A stretch of DNA of 64,000 nt from Stakelama pacifica (GCF_004361835.1 NZ_SNWD01000012.1:1-64000); one strand, 5' to 3'; positions 53,256 through 62,771 are shown, numbered from the stretch's first letter. Notes: generated by a model not told the origin, from the letters alone. A program made the numbers and translations.

Positions 53256-54692
53256 CTAGCGGTCTTCGGGCCCCTCCCAGCCGAGCCCGAGCGCCTTATG
53301 AAGGCCCACAAACGCCCGAACGAACTGTCCCTGCGCTTCCACCGCGGAGATGTCCGCCGTCAGCGCCGCGCGTTCTGCGTCTATGGACGACGTCAGCGGT
53401 GCGGCTCCGCGCTCGAACCGCTGGGCTGCGAAGCGAGAAGACTGCCGGGCGCCCTCGGCGCTCCGGTAGCTCGACAGGAGGGTCGCGCGCAGAGTGCCGA
53501 AGCGCGACAGGCTCGTCTCGGCATCGGACAGGGCGGCAAGAACGGACTTGCGATACTGGGCCTCCGCCTCGTCCCGTCCGGCGCGGGACTGCTCCACCCG
53601 GGCGCGATTGCGGCCGAAGTCGAGAAAGCTCCAGTTGATCCGCGGCAACAACAGGCTCGACACATTGTCGGTATCCAGGACGTCGCCGATATTCGGGCCG
53701 CCAAGTCCGATGATTCCCATGATGCTGACCGAGGGGAACTGGCGCGCCACGTCGACGCCGATCTGCGCGGTGCCAGCGGCCAGTCGCCGTTCGGCGGCCC
53801 GGACGTCGGGCCGGCGCCGCAGCATCGCCTCAGGATCGCCGATCGCGACGCTCGCCGGGACGGAGGGGATGGCCCCGGGGGAGGAGAGGGTGGCATCATG
53901 GGCACCGGGCTCGTCGCCCGTGAGCAGCGCAAGCTGGTCGAGCGTCACCGCGATCTGGCCTTCGAGCGGCAACAGGCCGCCTTGCGTCCGGTTGAGTTCG
54001 GTGCGCAGGCGGACGACGTCGTCGCGCGACGACGCGCCGCGCCGCTCGCGCTGCTCAAGAAGCGCAAGCGACCGTGCGAGCAACTCGGCGGATTGGCGCG
54101 ACAGCACCAGGCGCTGCTGAAGTTCCCGCAACGTCACGTAATTATCGGCGATCTCGGCGGAGAGGCGAACCTGCGCATCCGCCACGTTGGCACGCGCGGC
54201 GTCCGCCTGCGCGGAGGCGGCTTCCGCGGCGCGGCGGCGCCCGCCGAACAGGTCGATCTCCCAGGAGGCGTCGAGGCCCGCGTTATAGAACTCGGCCTTG
54301 ATCCGGTCGTCCTGCTCTCCCTGCGATGGGAGAGCGAGAGATCCGGCGGGGAGGTCCGCAATGATGGCGGTCCCAGTGGCTGATATCGAGGGCGACCGGT
54401 TGGCCCGTTGCTCACGCGCGGCGGCGCGAGCCTTGCGCACTCTTGCCTCTGCGATCGCGACATCGGGACTGGCGGCGAGCCCGCGCTCGACGAGCGCGTT
54501 GAGGCGCGGGTCGGCCATCGCCTCCCACCACCTCGCCAGCGGGGGCTCGGCAACCGTCTGGACAGCGTCGGCGCGGCGGAACGTCGCACCCGCTCTTTCG
54601 GCACTCGCGACGGGGCGTGGCCCCGCATAGTCGGGTCCGACCGTGCAGCCGGCAAGCAGGAGCGGTACAGGGATCAGGAAGCGGATCATCAA
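53256..54692 (-). CDS. Outer-membrane efflux factor (OprM/NodT family)
   Basis: 478 residues. Lipoprotein signal (LIPVPLLLAGC) and two outer-membrane-efflux repeats of coiled-coil helices. ARWWEAMADPRLNALVERGL, ASWEIDLFGGRRRAAEAA, RQRLVLSRQSAELLARSL and RRRPDVRAAERRLAA are hallmarks of the RND/EmrAB-linked NodT subfamily. It forms the TolC-like duct of the pump encoded by the two genes upstream; its ATG overlaps the emrB stop. Confidence 0.93.
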   Translation of the reverse strand: MMIRFLIPVPLLLAGCTVGPDYAGPRPVASAERAGATFRRADAVQTVAEPPLARWWEAMADPRLNALVERGLAASPDVAIAEARVRKARAAAREQRANRSPSISATGTAIIADLPAGSLALPSQGEQDDRIKAEFYNAGLDASWEIDLFGGRRRAAEAASAQADAARANVADAQVRLSAEIADNYVTLRELQQRLVLSRQSAELLARSLALLEQRERRGASSRDDVVRLRTELNRTQGGLLPLEGQIAVTLDQLALLTGDEPGAHDATLSSPGAIPSVPASVAIGDPEAMLRRRPDVRAAERRLAAGTAQIGVDVARQFPSVSIMGIIGLGGPNIGDVLDTDNVSSLLLPRINWSFLDFGRNRARVEQSRAGRDEAEAQYRKSVLAALSDAETSLSRFGTLRATLLSSYRSAEGARQSSRFAAQRFERGAAPLTSSIDAERAALTADISAVEAQGQFVRAFVGLHKALGLGWEGPEDR

Positions 54693-56215
54693 TGCATGGC
54701 CATCTGGGTGCCGGAGGGGATGGGGCGAAGGAACAGCGCCAGCGGGGTCGTGACGGCGATAGCAATCGCGAGGACGACATAGAGGTCGTTATAGGCCATC
54801 ACGGTCGCCTGCTGGAGCATCTGGCCCGCCAGCTGACGATACGCCCCGGCTTCGCCGGCCGCCCCCGCCATCGCGCGACCGAACCATTCCTGCGTCGCCG
54901 CCGCGTTCGCGGACGCTGATTCGGCGAGCCGATTGAAGTGCAGGAAGGTTTGACGATCCTGAAGGGTTGCCATCATCGCGAGACCGATGGACCCGCCCAG
55001 GTTGCGGCCCGCATTGAAGAGGGCGGACGCATCGCCCGCGTCCTCGGGCGCGACGGCGCTGATCGCCGCCTGATTGACGAACATCATCGCGAAGATCTGG
55101 CCGAACCCCCGGACCAGCTGCGATCCGACTAGGTCGCCACCAGCGGTGTCCGCCGTCATGCTCCAATCCATCGCGCAACTGATCCCGATGGCGACCATGC
55201 CGATGATGACGGCGACGCGGACATCGAGATATTTGAAGGCGAGCGGGAGGACCGGCATCAGCAGCAGCGCGGGGACGCCCGACACGAACACGACCTGCCC
55301 CGACTGCAGCGCACTGTAGTCCGCCATCATCGCCAGGAACTGGGGAATCAGGAAGGTCACTCCGTAGAGCACGACGCCGATCACGAGGCTCAGCACGAAC
55401 ACGCTGCCAAAGGCGCGACTGAAGATCAGCGACAGCTTCAGGACCGGCTGCGACGCTCTCACCTGGCCGATAGCGATGAGCGTGAACCCGAAAACCGTGG
55501 CGATGGCGAGCTTGATGATCATCGCCGATTCGAACCACATCTCCCGCTGCCCCTCTTCCAGCATGACGGTGAGCGAGCCGAGCCCGATCGCCAGCCCCGC
55601 GATGCCCAGCCAATCGGCGTTCCGCAGTTGGTCGAGGCGCAGCCGCTCGTGGCTGAGACCGAAGAGCAGCAAAACCGCCAGGCCGGCGCACACGGGCACG
55701 TTCAGGAAGAACGCATAGTGCCAGCTGTAATTGTCGGTCAGCCAGCCGCCGATGATCGGGCCGAGCACGGGTCCGAGGATGGCTGTCCCGCCGAAGGCCG
55801 CTGTCCCGATCGGCTGTTGTGAGGGCGGCAGCCGCGTGGCGATGATCGTCATGGCGGTCGGAATGAGCGCGCCGCCGGTGAATCCCTGACCGACGCGACC
55901 GGCGATCATCATGGGCAGGGTCGTCGAGAGGCCGCAGATCACCGAGAAGCCGGTGAACGAAACGGCGGCGGCGAGCAGGAAATTTCGGAGGCCCAGCAGG
56001 CGCACCAGAAAGGGGCTGAGCGGAATCATGACGATTTCGGCGACGAGATATGCCGTCGCCACCCAGGTCCCCTCGGTCCCGCTGGCGCCGATCTCACCCT
56101 GGATCGTCGGGAGCGCCGCGTTGACGATCGAGATGTCGAGCAGCGCCATGAAGGACCCGATCGTGCCCGCGGCGACCGCAAGCCAGTCCCGCGCGCTTGC
56201 GCGTTCACGGGTCAT
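54689..56215 (-). CDS. emrB: DHA2-family (EmrB-type) multidrug transporter
   Basis: 508 residues, 14 membrane helices. DHA2 markers: MALLDISIVNAALPTIQGEI (motif D1), the GRVGQGFTGGALIPTAMTII (motif B/C region), GPVLGPIIGGWLTDNYSWHY and NVPVCAGL. Exports hydrophobic drugs across the inner membrane using proton flow, with EmrA-type adaptor and outer-membrane factor in the same operon. Overlaps both neighbours by 4 nt. Confidence 0.94.
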   Translation of the reverse strand: MTRERASARDWLAVAAGTIGSFMALLDISIVNAALPTIQGEIGASGTEGTWVATAYLVAEIVMIPLSPFLVRLLGLRNFLLAAAVSFTGFSVICGLSTTLPMMIAGRVGQGFTGGALIPTAMTIIATRLPPSQQPIGTAAFGGTAILGPVLGPIIGGWLTDNYSWHYAFFLNVPVCAGLAVLLLFGLSHERLRLDQLRNADWLGIAGLAIGLGSLTVMLEEGQREMWFESAMIIKLAIATVFGFTLIAIGQVRASQPVLKLSLIFSRAFGSVFVLSLVIGVVLYGVTFLIPQFLAMMADYSALQSGQVVFVSGVPALLLMPVLPLAFKYLDVRVAVIIGMVAIGISCAMDWSMTADTAGGDLVGSQLVRGFGQIFAMMFVNQAAISAVAPEDAGDASALFNAGRNLGGSIGLAMMATLQDRQTFLHFNRLAESASANAAATQEWFGRAMAGAAGEAGAYRQLAGQMLQQATVMAYNDLYVVLAIAIAVTTPLALFLRPIPSGTQMAMH

Positions 56216-57438
56216 CGTCGCTGGACCTGCGCCTCGCCGCGCCTAAGACGCTCGCTTTCCTCCTCGATCCGCTTGCGGCTACCCTTCGCACCGATGGTGT
56301 CGATCGTCACCTCTACCGAGAGACCAGGCCGCAGAACCTTGCGCGCTTCGGGTCCGGCCTCTATGCTGATCCTCACCGGCACACGCTGGACGATCTTGGT
56401 GAAGTTGCCGGTCGCGTTCTCGGGCGGCAACACCGAGAATTGCGCACCGGTGCCGGGTGCGAAGCTCTCGATCTGGCCGCGCAGTTCGGCTCCGTCCAGC
56501 GCATCGACCTTGATGGTCGCCGGCTGGCCGACGCGCATGAGGGCGACCTGGGTCTCCTTGAAGTTCGCCTCGATATAGATCTGGTTCGCCGGCACGATCG
56601 ACATGAGCCGGGTCGCGGGCTGAACGTACTGCCCCACCCGCACTGCTTTATCGGCAACCACGCCGTCAACGCTGCTGCGGAGCTCGACAGCGCCGAGGTC
56701 GGTCGAGGCGCGGTCGAGTTGCGCTTGCGCGGTTTCCCTTTGAGCCAGAGCCTGACCGATGCGGGCATTCTGCGTGTCCAGCCCGCGCCTTGCCGCCAGA
56801 TAGGTGGCCCGTTGGGCGCGCAGGTTGGCGACCGCGCGATCGCGCTCGAGCACCAGGGCCGCCAGCCGCTCGCCCGATTCCGCCCCGGACCGAGCGAGCG
56901 GCTCGTAGCGCCGGACCTCCGCGGCTGCGGCCTCGGCGGCGACTTCGGCGGCGGAAACTTGCGCCGCCGACTGCGCGATGGCCGCGCGCTGCTCGTCGAG
57001 CGTGCTGCGTGCCGTCCGGATGCCGGCAACGGCCGAGGCGACCTGCGCCTGCGCCTGTGCAACACTTGCACGATAGTCCCGCGGATCCAGTACGGCCAGG
57101 AGTTGCCCGCGTCTCACGGGCTGGTTGTCACGCACGAAAACCCGCTCGACATACCCGCCCAGCTTGGGAGAAACCGTCACGAAATCGGCCCGCACATAGG
57201 CATTGTTCGTCGATTGATGATACTGCCCGCGTTCACGATAATTCAGATACCAAGCGGCGCCTGCGACAATGCCGGCCACGAGCGCTACGATCAGGACGTA
57301 ACGGATGACCGGATATCGCTTGAGAAGACCGGGTTTGCTCGCCGGATCTCCGTCATCGCTCTTTGGCCGATCGCCGCGCCCGGCTCCTTCATCGTCATGC
57401 TCAGGTGCGTCTGCTTCCAAATCCCTGCGATCTGCCAC
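56212..57438 (-). CDS. emrA: EmrA-type membrane fusion (adaptor) protein
   Basis: 408 residues. Acidic N-terminus, one membrane helix (~46-65), HlyD-type lipoyl halves (STNNAYVRADFVTVSPKLGG, FVRDNQPVRRGQLLAVLDPR) around a coiled-coil hairpin (~90-210), and a beta-barrel part (VDGVVADKAVRVGQYVQPAT). Connects EmrB-like pump and outer-membrane factor. First gene of the operon; an operator-like motif shared with the MCE promoter lies 15 bp upstream. Confidence 0.94.
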   Translation of the reverse strand: MADRRDLEADAPEHDDEGAGRGDRPKSDDGDPASKPGLLKRYPVIRYVLIVALVAGIVAGAAWYLNYRERGQYHQSTNNAYVRADFVTVSPKLGGYVERVFVRDNQPVRRGQLLAVLDPRDYRASVAQAQAQVASAVAGIRTARSTLDEQRAAIAQSAAQVSAAEVAAEAAAAEVRRYEPLARSGAESGERLAALVLERDRAVANLRAQRATYLAARRGLDTQNARIGQALAQRETAQAQLDRASTDLGAVELRSSVDGVVADKAVRVGQYVQPATRLMSIVPANQIYIEANFKETQVALMRVGQPATIKVDALDGAELRGQIESFAPGTGAQFSVLPPENATGNFTKIVQRVPVRISIEAGPEARKVLRPGLSVEVTIDTIGAKGSRKRIEEESERLRRGEAQVQRR

Positions 57439-57452
57439 TCTTCGCCCTTGCG

Positions 57453-57470
57453 ATATGTAAACCGTTCCGT
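57453..57470 (-). promoter_or_regulatory. Operator-like motif upstream of emrA
   Basis: On the minus strand: ACGGAACGGTTTACATAT, 15 bp before the emrA ATG. The same word, with CGTTA inserted after ACGGAAC, lies before the MCE gene (59317-59339) in the same orientation to its gene. It could be a shared TetR-family site overlapping a -10 (TACATAT). Confidence 0.5.
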
Positions 57471-57528
57471 ATCATAGGATGTAGTCGGGCTGATTTCCAG
57501 CCACGAACTTGGTTTGGAAAGTAGGCGA

Positions 57529-58392
57529 GTGGTTGGCGAAAAAGGCACGGTAATTCGGCTGATCGGCCTGGCCGCGCTAGGCGGGTGCGCTCTCTCGGCA
57601 TCGAATGCCCATGCACAGGCCGACGAGCGTGTCGAAGACGATCGCTCCCGCATCACGATCGGTGTCGGTGCCGCAACCTTGCCGGACTACGAGGGTTCCG
57701 ACCAGAACAGCGTAACTCCCGGAGCCGTGATCGTCGGCAAGATCGCCGGGCACGACGTATTCACACGCGGGACCCAGCTCTACGTCAACCTCGTGCCTAG
57801 CGGGGATGGACCGCGGACGAATTTCGAGCTCGGTCTGATCGGCGCGGCGCGGCTCGACCGCACCAACAAAGTCGATAACCTGCAGGTCCGTGCGCTCGGG
57901 AAGATCGACACTGCATGGGAAGCCGGTGGCTACATCGGTGTGAGCCGTACCGGAGTCGTTACGAGCGATTACGATACGCTGACGGTGCGGGTCGCTTACG
58001 TTCACGACGTCTCCGACGTCCACGACAGCTACGTCATCACCCCCCAGGTCAACTATACGACGCCGCTCTCGCCCCGAACGCTCGTCTCGATCGGAGCGTC
58101 GGCTGACTATGTCGGAAAAGGCTATGGGCGCACCTATTTCGGCGTGACGCCCGCGGGCGCGCTCGCGAGCGGGCTGCGGGCGTATTCGATCAACGACTCA
58201 GGGTGGAAGCGCTACAATCTGACGGCGTTCGCGGTTCAGAGCCTGAGCGGGGATCTCCGTCGTGGGCTCGGCATAGGAGCCGGCATACTCTACGGCCGGA
58301 TGCTCGGTAGGTATAAGCGCAGCCCGATCGTCATGGACGTCGGCGACGCCGATCAGTTCTCGGCCGCAGCCGGGCTGACGTACACCTTCTAG
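57529..58392 (+). CDS. MipA/OmpV-family outer-membrane protein
   Basis: About 287 residues. Signal peptide (IGLAALGGCALSASNAHAQA), then a beta-barrel pattern ending in TYTF with a C-terminal Phe, typical of outer-membrane proteins. Family features include ITIGVGAATLPDYEGSDQNS and SIGASADYVGKGYGRTYFGV. Start is uncertain because no ATG exists: GTG 57529 with AAGTAGG before it is used; TTG 57514 is an alternative. Divergent from the efflux operon. May be a scaffold or porin. Confidence 0.88.
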   Translation: MVGEKGTVIRLIGLAALGGCALSASNAHAQADERVEDDRSRITIGVGAATLPDYEGSDQNSVTPGAVIVGKIAGHDVFTRGTQLYVNLVPSGDGPRTNFELGLIGAARLDRTNKVDNLQVRALGKIDTAWEAGGYIGVSRTGVVTSDYDTLTVRVAYVHDVSDVHDSYVITPQVNYTTPLSPRTLVSIGASADYVGKGYGRTYFGVTPAGALASGLRAYSINDSGWKRYNLTAFAVQSLSGDLRRGLGIGAGILYGRMLGRYKRSPIVMDVGDADQFSAAAGLTYTF

Positions 58393-58424
58393 ACCGTACA
58401 CGCGGGCATCGAGACGAGCCCGCT

Positions 58425-58835
58425 TCAGGCGAATTCACAGAGAAACTCGCACTGTGCCGCACATACGACCGTGTCAGGGCTATCCTGCCATGCCTCGATC
58501 TGCGCCACCGCCACTCGCCTGCCGATCCGCCGCACCTGTGGACGCGCGATCACCGGTGCCAGCCGCATCGACGCCAGGAACTGCACATTCATGCTGATGA
58601 GGCGCGGAATACTGTCATGGTCCAACTGGCGCGCCAGAACGACGCCGCAGGCGAGCTCAAGAAACGCTGTGACTGCGCCGCCGTGAAGTGCCCGCACCAC
58701 CGGGTTGCCGATGAGGTCGGACGTAGGCGACAGCGTCCAGAGCGTGCCCTCTTCGGTTACGTCGATCATTTTGCCGAGTTTCGAGCTGAAGCCCGACGTG
58801 GCCACAATCACGGCTGTCCGCATATCGGCGCTCAC
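58425..58835 (-). CDS. PaaI-like hotdog-fold thioesterase
   Basis: 136 residues from GTG 58835 (GTGA overlap with the gene upstream). Hotdog domain with ALHGGAVTAFLELACGVVLA, the helix that lines the acyl-CoA pocket, and strands SMNVQFLASMRLAPVIA and AVAQIEAWQDSP. The expected acidic catalytic residue is in this helix (Glu). Probably hydrolyses acyl-CoA; substrate unknown. Confidence 0.8.
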   Translation of the reverse strand: MSADMRTAVIVATSGFSSKLGKMIDVTEEGTLWTLSPTSDLIGNPVVRALHGGAVTAFLELACGVVLARQLDHDSIPRLISMNVQFLASMRLAPVIARPQVRRIGRRVAVAQIEAWQDSPDTVVCAAQCEFLCEFA

Positions 58836-59242
58836 GCCGCAACCCCTCGATTGATCGAGAAAACGCCCTGAGCCGCGGCGAACACCTCGGCCGGATCGGT
58901 GTCCCAAACCTCCGCACGCACGAATGTCATGATCTCGGACACTCGATAACAGTGTGCCCACGCCGTCACTGGCGAGCGGGCCGTTGGTAGACGAATATGA
59001 TCGATCTTGAGGTTGAGAGTGGATATCGACACCCGCTCCAGCCGGGACATCACGGCGGCGCCGCATGCGTGATCTATAAGGCTGGCGATCGCTCCGCTCG
59101 CAATCCCGCCGTTGGACCCGCTCAGATCGGGACGCCAAGGCAGTCGCAGAGAACACAGGCCATCGCCCACCGAAAGGAGACGGAAACCCAGCTCTGCGCT
59201 CCACGGAATGATGATGCCCGTGGCATTGGCGTCCTCCGGCAC
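58832..59242 (-). CDS. PaaI-like hotdog-fold thioesterase, second gene of the pair
   Basis: 136 residues from GTG 59242 with GGAGG 10 nt upstream (the longest frame, to 59281, would start at TTG). Motifs: GGIASGAIASLIDHACGAAV with Asp in the pocket helix, STLNLKIDHIRLPTA and AHCYRVSEIMTFVRAEVWD. Tandem with the related gene downstream, so they may form a heteromer. Divergent from the MCE operon. Confidence 0.78.
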   Translation of the reverse strand: MPEDANATGIIIPWSAELGFRLLSVGDGLCSLRLPWRPDLSGSNGGIASGAIASLIDHACGAAVMSRLERVSISTLNLKIDHIRLPTARSPVTAWAHCYRVSEIMTFVRAEVWDTDPAEVFAAAQGVFSINRGVAA

Positions 59243-59316
59243 GGTGATCTCACCTCCAGCATTCACAAATGAGCGTTCCAACCAGTCCCCGTCCAGTCAA
59301 GAGCGTAAAAAAGAAA

Positions 59317-59339
59317 ACGGAACCGTTAGGTTTACATAT
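59317..59339 (+). promoter_or_regulatory. Operator-like motif upstream of the MCE gene
   Basis: ACGGAACCGTTAGGTTTACA followed by TAT, 33 bp before the MCE ATG. It holds the inverted pair AACC-GTTA-GGTT and matches the motif upstream of emrA. Candidate site of the TetR protein encoded two genes on. Confidence 0.5.
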
Positions 59340-59371
59340 CCATGTGCCGCACTTAGTGGTTGGTCAAGGCT

Positions 59372-60331
59372 ATGGAGACTCGCTCGAACCGCCTGCTGGT
59401 GTTCTCGGTGATCGGTGCCATTGCCGTCGCTCTGTTCGCGTTTGCGTTCTGGCTTCTCGCGGCCAGGAATCCTGATGGTCGAGAGTATCTGATCCGCTTC
59501 AAGAACAGCGTGACAGGCGTCAAAAACGGGTCGCCCGTCACCTATGCTGGCGTTTCCGCGGGCCTGGTAACAGCCGTACGATTCGACGGCCAAGACCCTT
59601 CGACCGTGCTTGTTACCGTCCGTCTCAACCCTGAGATACCGATCGTAGAAGGCGTCAAGGCGCAGATTTCAAGGTCCTTCATTGGCGGGGACGCAACCAT
59701 CATCCTGGACGGCGGACAGAGGGGGGCGTCGCCAATCGCGGCAACCAATAGTGAGCCCCTTCCGGTCATTCCTGAAAAGAAGGGCGGGCTTCTTGGTTCA
59801 GGCGGTGACCCGGTCGCGCTGATCGAAAAGATCAGCCGCTCGGTCGATAACATTTCGGCCGATCTTGATGAGAAGGGGCAGCAGCGGACCCGCGAGCGAC
59901 TGGCCGAACTGAGCGCCAAGACGGCGGTTTGGCCTACCAAGGCGGCTCGACTGGCTGACGGGATAGCCGGCGCGGGAGACGGAATGCTCGGGGTAGGCAA
60001 CTCGATCGCGGGTGTCGGCGAGCGCGCCGCCCGCATCCGCGCCAAGCTGGAAGCGCGTCGCGATGCCAGCCTTGGAATCGATGACAAGCTGCGCAGCGCT
60101 CGGCGCGCGGCGGAAGAGTTTCGTGGCGACGTGGAGTCTCTGCGCCCGGCCGTTCGCGCCCTCGAAGGCCGAAGTCGTGTGGTTACAGAGTCCGTTCGCT
60201 CGGCGCGATCCACTACACAGCGCCTCGGCGACCAGGTCGAACGCGTTGATCGCGAAGGACTCCAGCTGTTCGGGGCGCCAAAGTTGCCCGATTATAATTC
60301 AGCACAACAGTCGCCACCACCATCGCGCTAG
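59372..60331 (+). CDS. MCE/MlaD-domain membrane-anchored protein
   Basis: 319 residues. One N-terminal membrane helix (LLVFSVIGAIAVALFAFAFW), an MCE domain (~35-115: YLIRFKNSVTGVKNGSPVTY, GVSAGLVTAVRFDG, LVTVRLNPEIPIVEG, IILDGG), then a long helical, coiled-coil-like part and a Pro-rich end. MlaD-type proteins form hexameric rings that guide lipids between membranes, normally with an MlaE/MlaF ABC pair, which is absent here. Probably in one operon with the TetR and ABC1 genes that follow. ATG 59372 preferred over TTG 59360. Confidence 0.88.
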   Translation: METRSNRLLVFSVIGAIAVALFAFAFWLLAARNPDGREYLIRFKNSVTGVKNGSPVTYAGVSAGLVTAVRFDGQDPSTVLVTVRLNPEIPIVEGVKAQISRSFIGGDATIILDGGQRGASPIAATNSEPLPVIPEKKGGLLGSGGDPVALIEKISRSVDNISADLDEKGQQRTRERLAELSAKTAVWPTKAARLADGIAGAGDGMLGVGNSIAGVGERAARIRAKLEARRDASLGIDDKLRSARRAAEEFRGDVESLRPAVRALEGRSRVVTESVRSARSTTQRLGDQVERVDREGLQLFGAPKLPDYNSAQQSPPPSR

Positions 60332-60516
60332 CGCCAGCGTTTCGTGGTACGAGGGACGCTCATCCTCGGGACCGCCCCCGATTGTATTCAGGTCCCTCCC
60401 AAAATTGAACAAGGCGGTGGCCGTGAGCGCATGAGCAGGACATGGTGGTGCATCTTGGCAACCGGTCGCAGATTTCAGCTTCAGCGACTATCAGGCATCG
60501 CGGAGGCGAGATTGAA

Positions 60517-61194
60517 ATGAAGGGGCGAGGAAGCGGCAAGCGGGGCGGTAGGACTGGCAGGCCAACGACAGAGGCAGCGATCCGACTGACCTCCCATATC
60601 CTGCAAAGCGCTCGTGAAATGTTCTTCGAACATGGCTTTGACGGCGCGAGCGCTGACATGATCGCCGAGCGTGCAAAGATCTCGAAGCGGACCCTTTACG
60701 CCAGGTTCGGCAGCAAAGCGCGTATGTTCGAAGCTGTGATCCTCGACGAGATTGACACGCAACTTCGGGCACTGGAGCCGGCCGTCGATGCGGATCTTGC
60801 TGTCGTGGACAGGCTGCAGTCGATCGCCGATGTGCTTCTCGAGTGGCTGCTTACGCCACGCATCGCTTCAATGGAGCGTGTCGTGATCGCGCAGGCCGTG
60901 CGCTTTCCTGCGCTTGCCGCCAACATTCACGAGTTCGGCTTTCAGCGCGCCGCTCAGTGGGTGGCGAGCATTCTCGGGGCTGCTGCCGCCAAGGGTGAAC
61001 TCGATCTACCGGATCCCGTTTTCGCCGCTGAACAGTTCGTGACCCTCGTGGTCGTCGCACCGATGCGCCGCGCGGCGCTCGGCCTCGCCCCTCCAGCCTA
61101 TGACGAAAATGCCCGCGCCCGAGTGAGACGGGGCATCGAGCTTTTTATTATTGGCTGTCTACCTCCCGCACTCGGAACCGAGAGTATGCAATGA
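60517..61194 (+). CDS. TetR-family transcriptional regulator
   Basis: 225 residues from ATG 60517. The N-terminal helix-turn-helix is clear: ILQSAREMFFEHGFDGASAD and IAERAKISKRTLYARFGSKA, then a ligand-binding domain with the TetR_C-type VVIAQAVRFPALAANIHEFG. A Gly/Arg-rich tail precedes the DNA-binding part. Its stop overlaps the ABC1 gene start (ATGA). It may act on the two similar motifs at 57453 and 59317, an inference. Confidence 0.92.
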   Translation: MKGRGSGKRGGRTGRPTTEAAIRLTSHILQSAREMFFEHGFDGASADMIAERAKISKRTLYARFGSKARMFEAVILDEIDTQLRALEPAVDADLAVVDRLQSIADVLLEWLLTPRIASMERVVIAQAVRFPALAANIHEFGFQRAAQWVASILGAAAAKGELDLPDPVFAAEQFVTLVVVAPMRRAALGLAPPAYDENARARVRRGIELFIIGCLPPALGTESMQ

Positions 61195-62771
61195 CCGAGG
61201 TCGCAGATGACATTCCGTTGAGTGAGCGGGAAAGATTTGGAGAGCTCGCGCGAATCTTCGCACGTCACGGACTCGGTGGCCTCGCCTCACGCGTCGGCTT
61301 GGCGAGCGGTCCGCCGACATGGCCGGTCGAGCCCGACGCACCCACAAGAGTAGTCGCACTTCTTCGCGATCTAGGTCCGGTCGCAATAAAGCTGGGCCAG
61401 CTTCTCGCCACACGTGGCGATCTTCTGGGGCCGGACTGGGTGAGTGCGCTATCGACATTACAGGATCAAGTTCCTGCGGTACCATTCCACGAGATCGAAC
61501 CCGAACTCGTCTCGTCTCTCGGGGCGCCCGTTGCTGATGTTTTCGCGCGTTTCGATCCGAAACCAATCGCCGCGGCGTCGATTGCCCAGGTGCACGGTGC
61601 AGCCCTTTTCGATGGGACCGAAGTTGTCGTCAAGGTGCGCCGCCCGGGAATAGCGACCCGCGTCGACGCCGACCTGAGATTGCTACGACGACTTGCGCGT
61701 CTGGCCGAACGGCGCTCGCCGGAACTGCGGCGGCTTAAGATTGACGAACTGCTGCGCTTCTTCGCCGAGAGCCTGTCTCAAGAAATGGATCTGAGCGCCG
61801 AAGCGGCAGCATGTGAGGGGATTGGGTCATTTCTTGACACGCTAGGCGTGAGGACACCGAAGTTCTTTTGGGATTATGTCGGCCGCCGCGTCAACGTCCA
61901 GGAGCGGCTTGAAGGAGTCTCGGTGCGCGGCGTCCTTATTGCAGTAAACGAGGTAACAGACGCGGCCGCAATTGCAGGCACCTACGCGGACGCCATATTG
62001 CGCATGATCATCTTTCACGGCCGATTTCACGCAGATCCTCATCCCGGGAACGTATTCGTTCTTCCAAGCCGAAAGATCGCCTTCATCGACTTCGGCGCCA
62101 CCGGAACGCTGACTCCAAACCGTCGCTCGGAGCTGGTCACCCTGGTCCTAGCCATCGCGGGAGAAAATCCGCGCGCGGTCGCGGATGTGCTGATAAACTG
62201 GTCAGGCGACCGGACCGTTGAGGTGGATGGGTTGCAACGGGACCTTGAGTCTTTGATCGGTCAGTTTCGTGGCGCTGTCCTGAAACAGGTTGATCTGTCC
62301 GAGATATTCTCGCGCGTGTTCACGTTACTGCGCCAATACCGTCTGGCATTGCCGCCCGACCTAGCCTTGCTCCTGCGCACATTACTGACCGCCGAGGGAT
62401 TGGTACGGACTCTTGACCCAGAGTTCGATATCGCGGCTAGGGCGATGCCGATCGCCCGCGAGCTTGCGCGCGAGCGAATTAGTCCTGCCGAACTGAAAAA
62501 AGGTGGGCGCCGACTGGCCGCAGGAATTGGCCGCTTGGCCGCAGCCTCTCCCGACTTAATAGGACTGGTAGAGAAAGTAGCAAAGTCAGGTACTATCCCG
62601 GTTCAGGTGTCATCACCATCACCGAACAAGGAGAGGCCGTCGTCCCAAAGAGATATACTCGCTGCCAGTCTGATCGTAGGGGGAGCGGTTCTCTTCAGTC
62701 AGCAAATATACATATCACTAGTTTCATGGGGAATTGCAGTAGTCATGTTGGCATGGACTAGGGCCCGATAG
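61191..62771 (+). CDS. ABC1 atypical kinase (UbiB/AarF-like)
   Basis: 526 residues. UbiB-family hallmarks: VAIKLGQLLATRGDLLGPDW (KxGQ motif), FDPKPIAAASIAQVHGAAL (Ala-rich loop), EVVVKVRRPG (Lys), SQEMDLSAEAAACEGI, FHADPHPGNVF (catalytic loop) and AFIDFGATG (DFG). The C-terminus has two hydrophobic segments (VGGAVLFSQQIYISLVSWGI), as in membrane-bound members. These ATPases support ubiquinone synthesis or lipid transport and storage. Its pairing with an MCE protein and TetR, not with ubi genes, hints at a lipid-handling job. Confidence 0.92.
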   Translation: MTEVADDIPLSERERFGELARIFARHGLGGLASRVGLASGPPTWPVEPDAPTRVVALLRDLGPVAIKLGQLLATRGDLLGPDWVSALSTLQDQVPAVPFHEIEPELVSSLGAPVADVFARFDPKPIAAASIAQVHGAALFDGTEVVVKVRRPGIATRVDADLRLLRRLARLAERRSPELRRLKIDELLRFFAESLSQEMDLSAEAAACEGIGSFLDTLGVRTPKFFWDYVGRRVNVQERLEGVSVRGVLIAVNEVTDAAAIAGTYADAILRMIIFHGRFHADPHPGNVFVLPSRKIAFIDFGATGTLTPNRRSELVTLVLAIAGENPRAVADVLINWSGDRTVEVDGLQRDLESLIGQFRGAVLKQVDLSEIFSRVFTLLRQYRLALPPDLALLLRTLLTAEGLVRTLDPEFDIAARAMPIARELARERISPAELKKGGRRLAAGIGRLAAASPDLIGLVEKVAKSGTIPVQVSSPSPNKERPSSQRDILAASLIVGGAVLFSQQIYISLVSWGIAVVMLAWTRAR

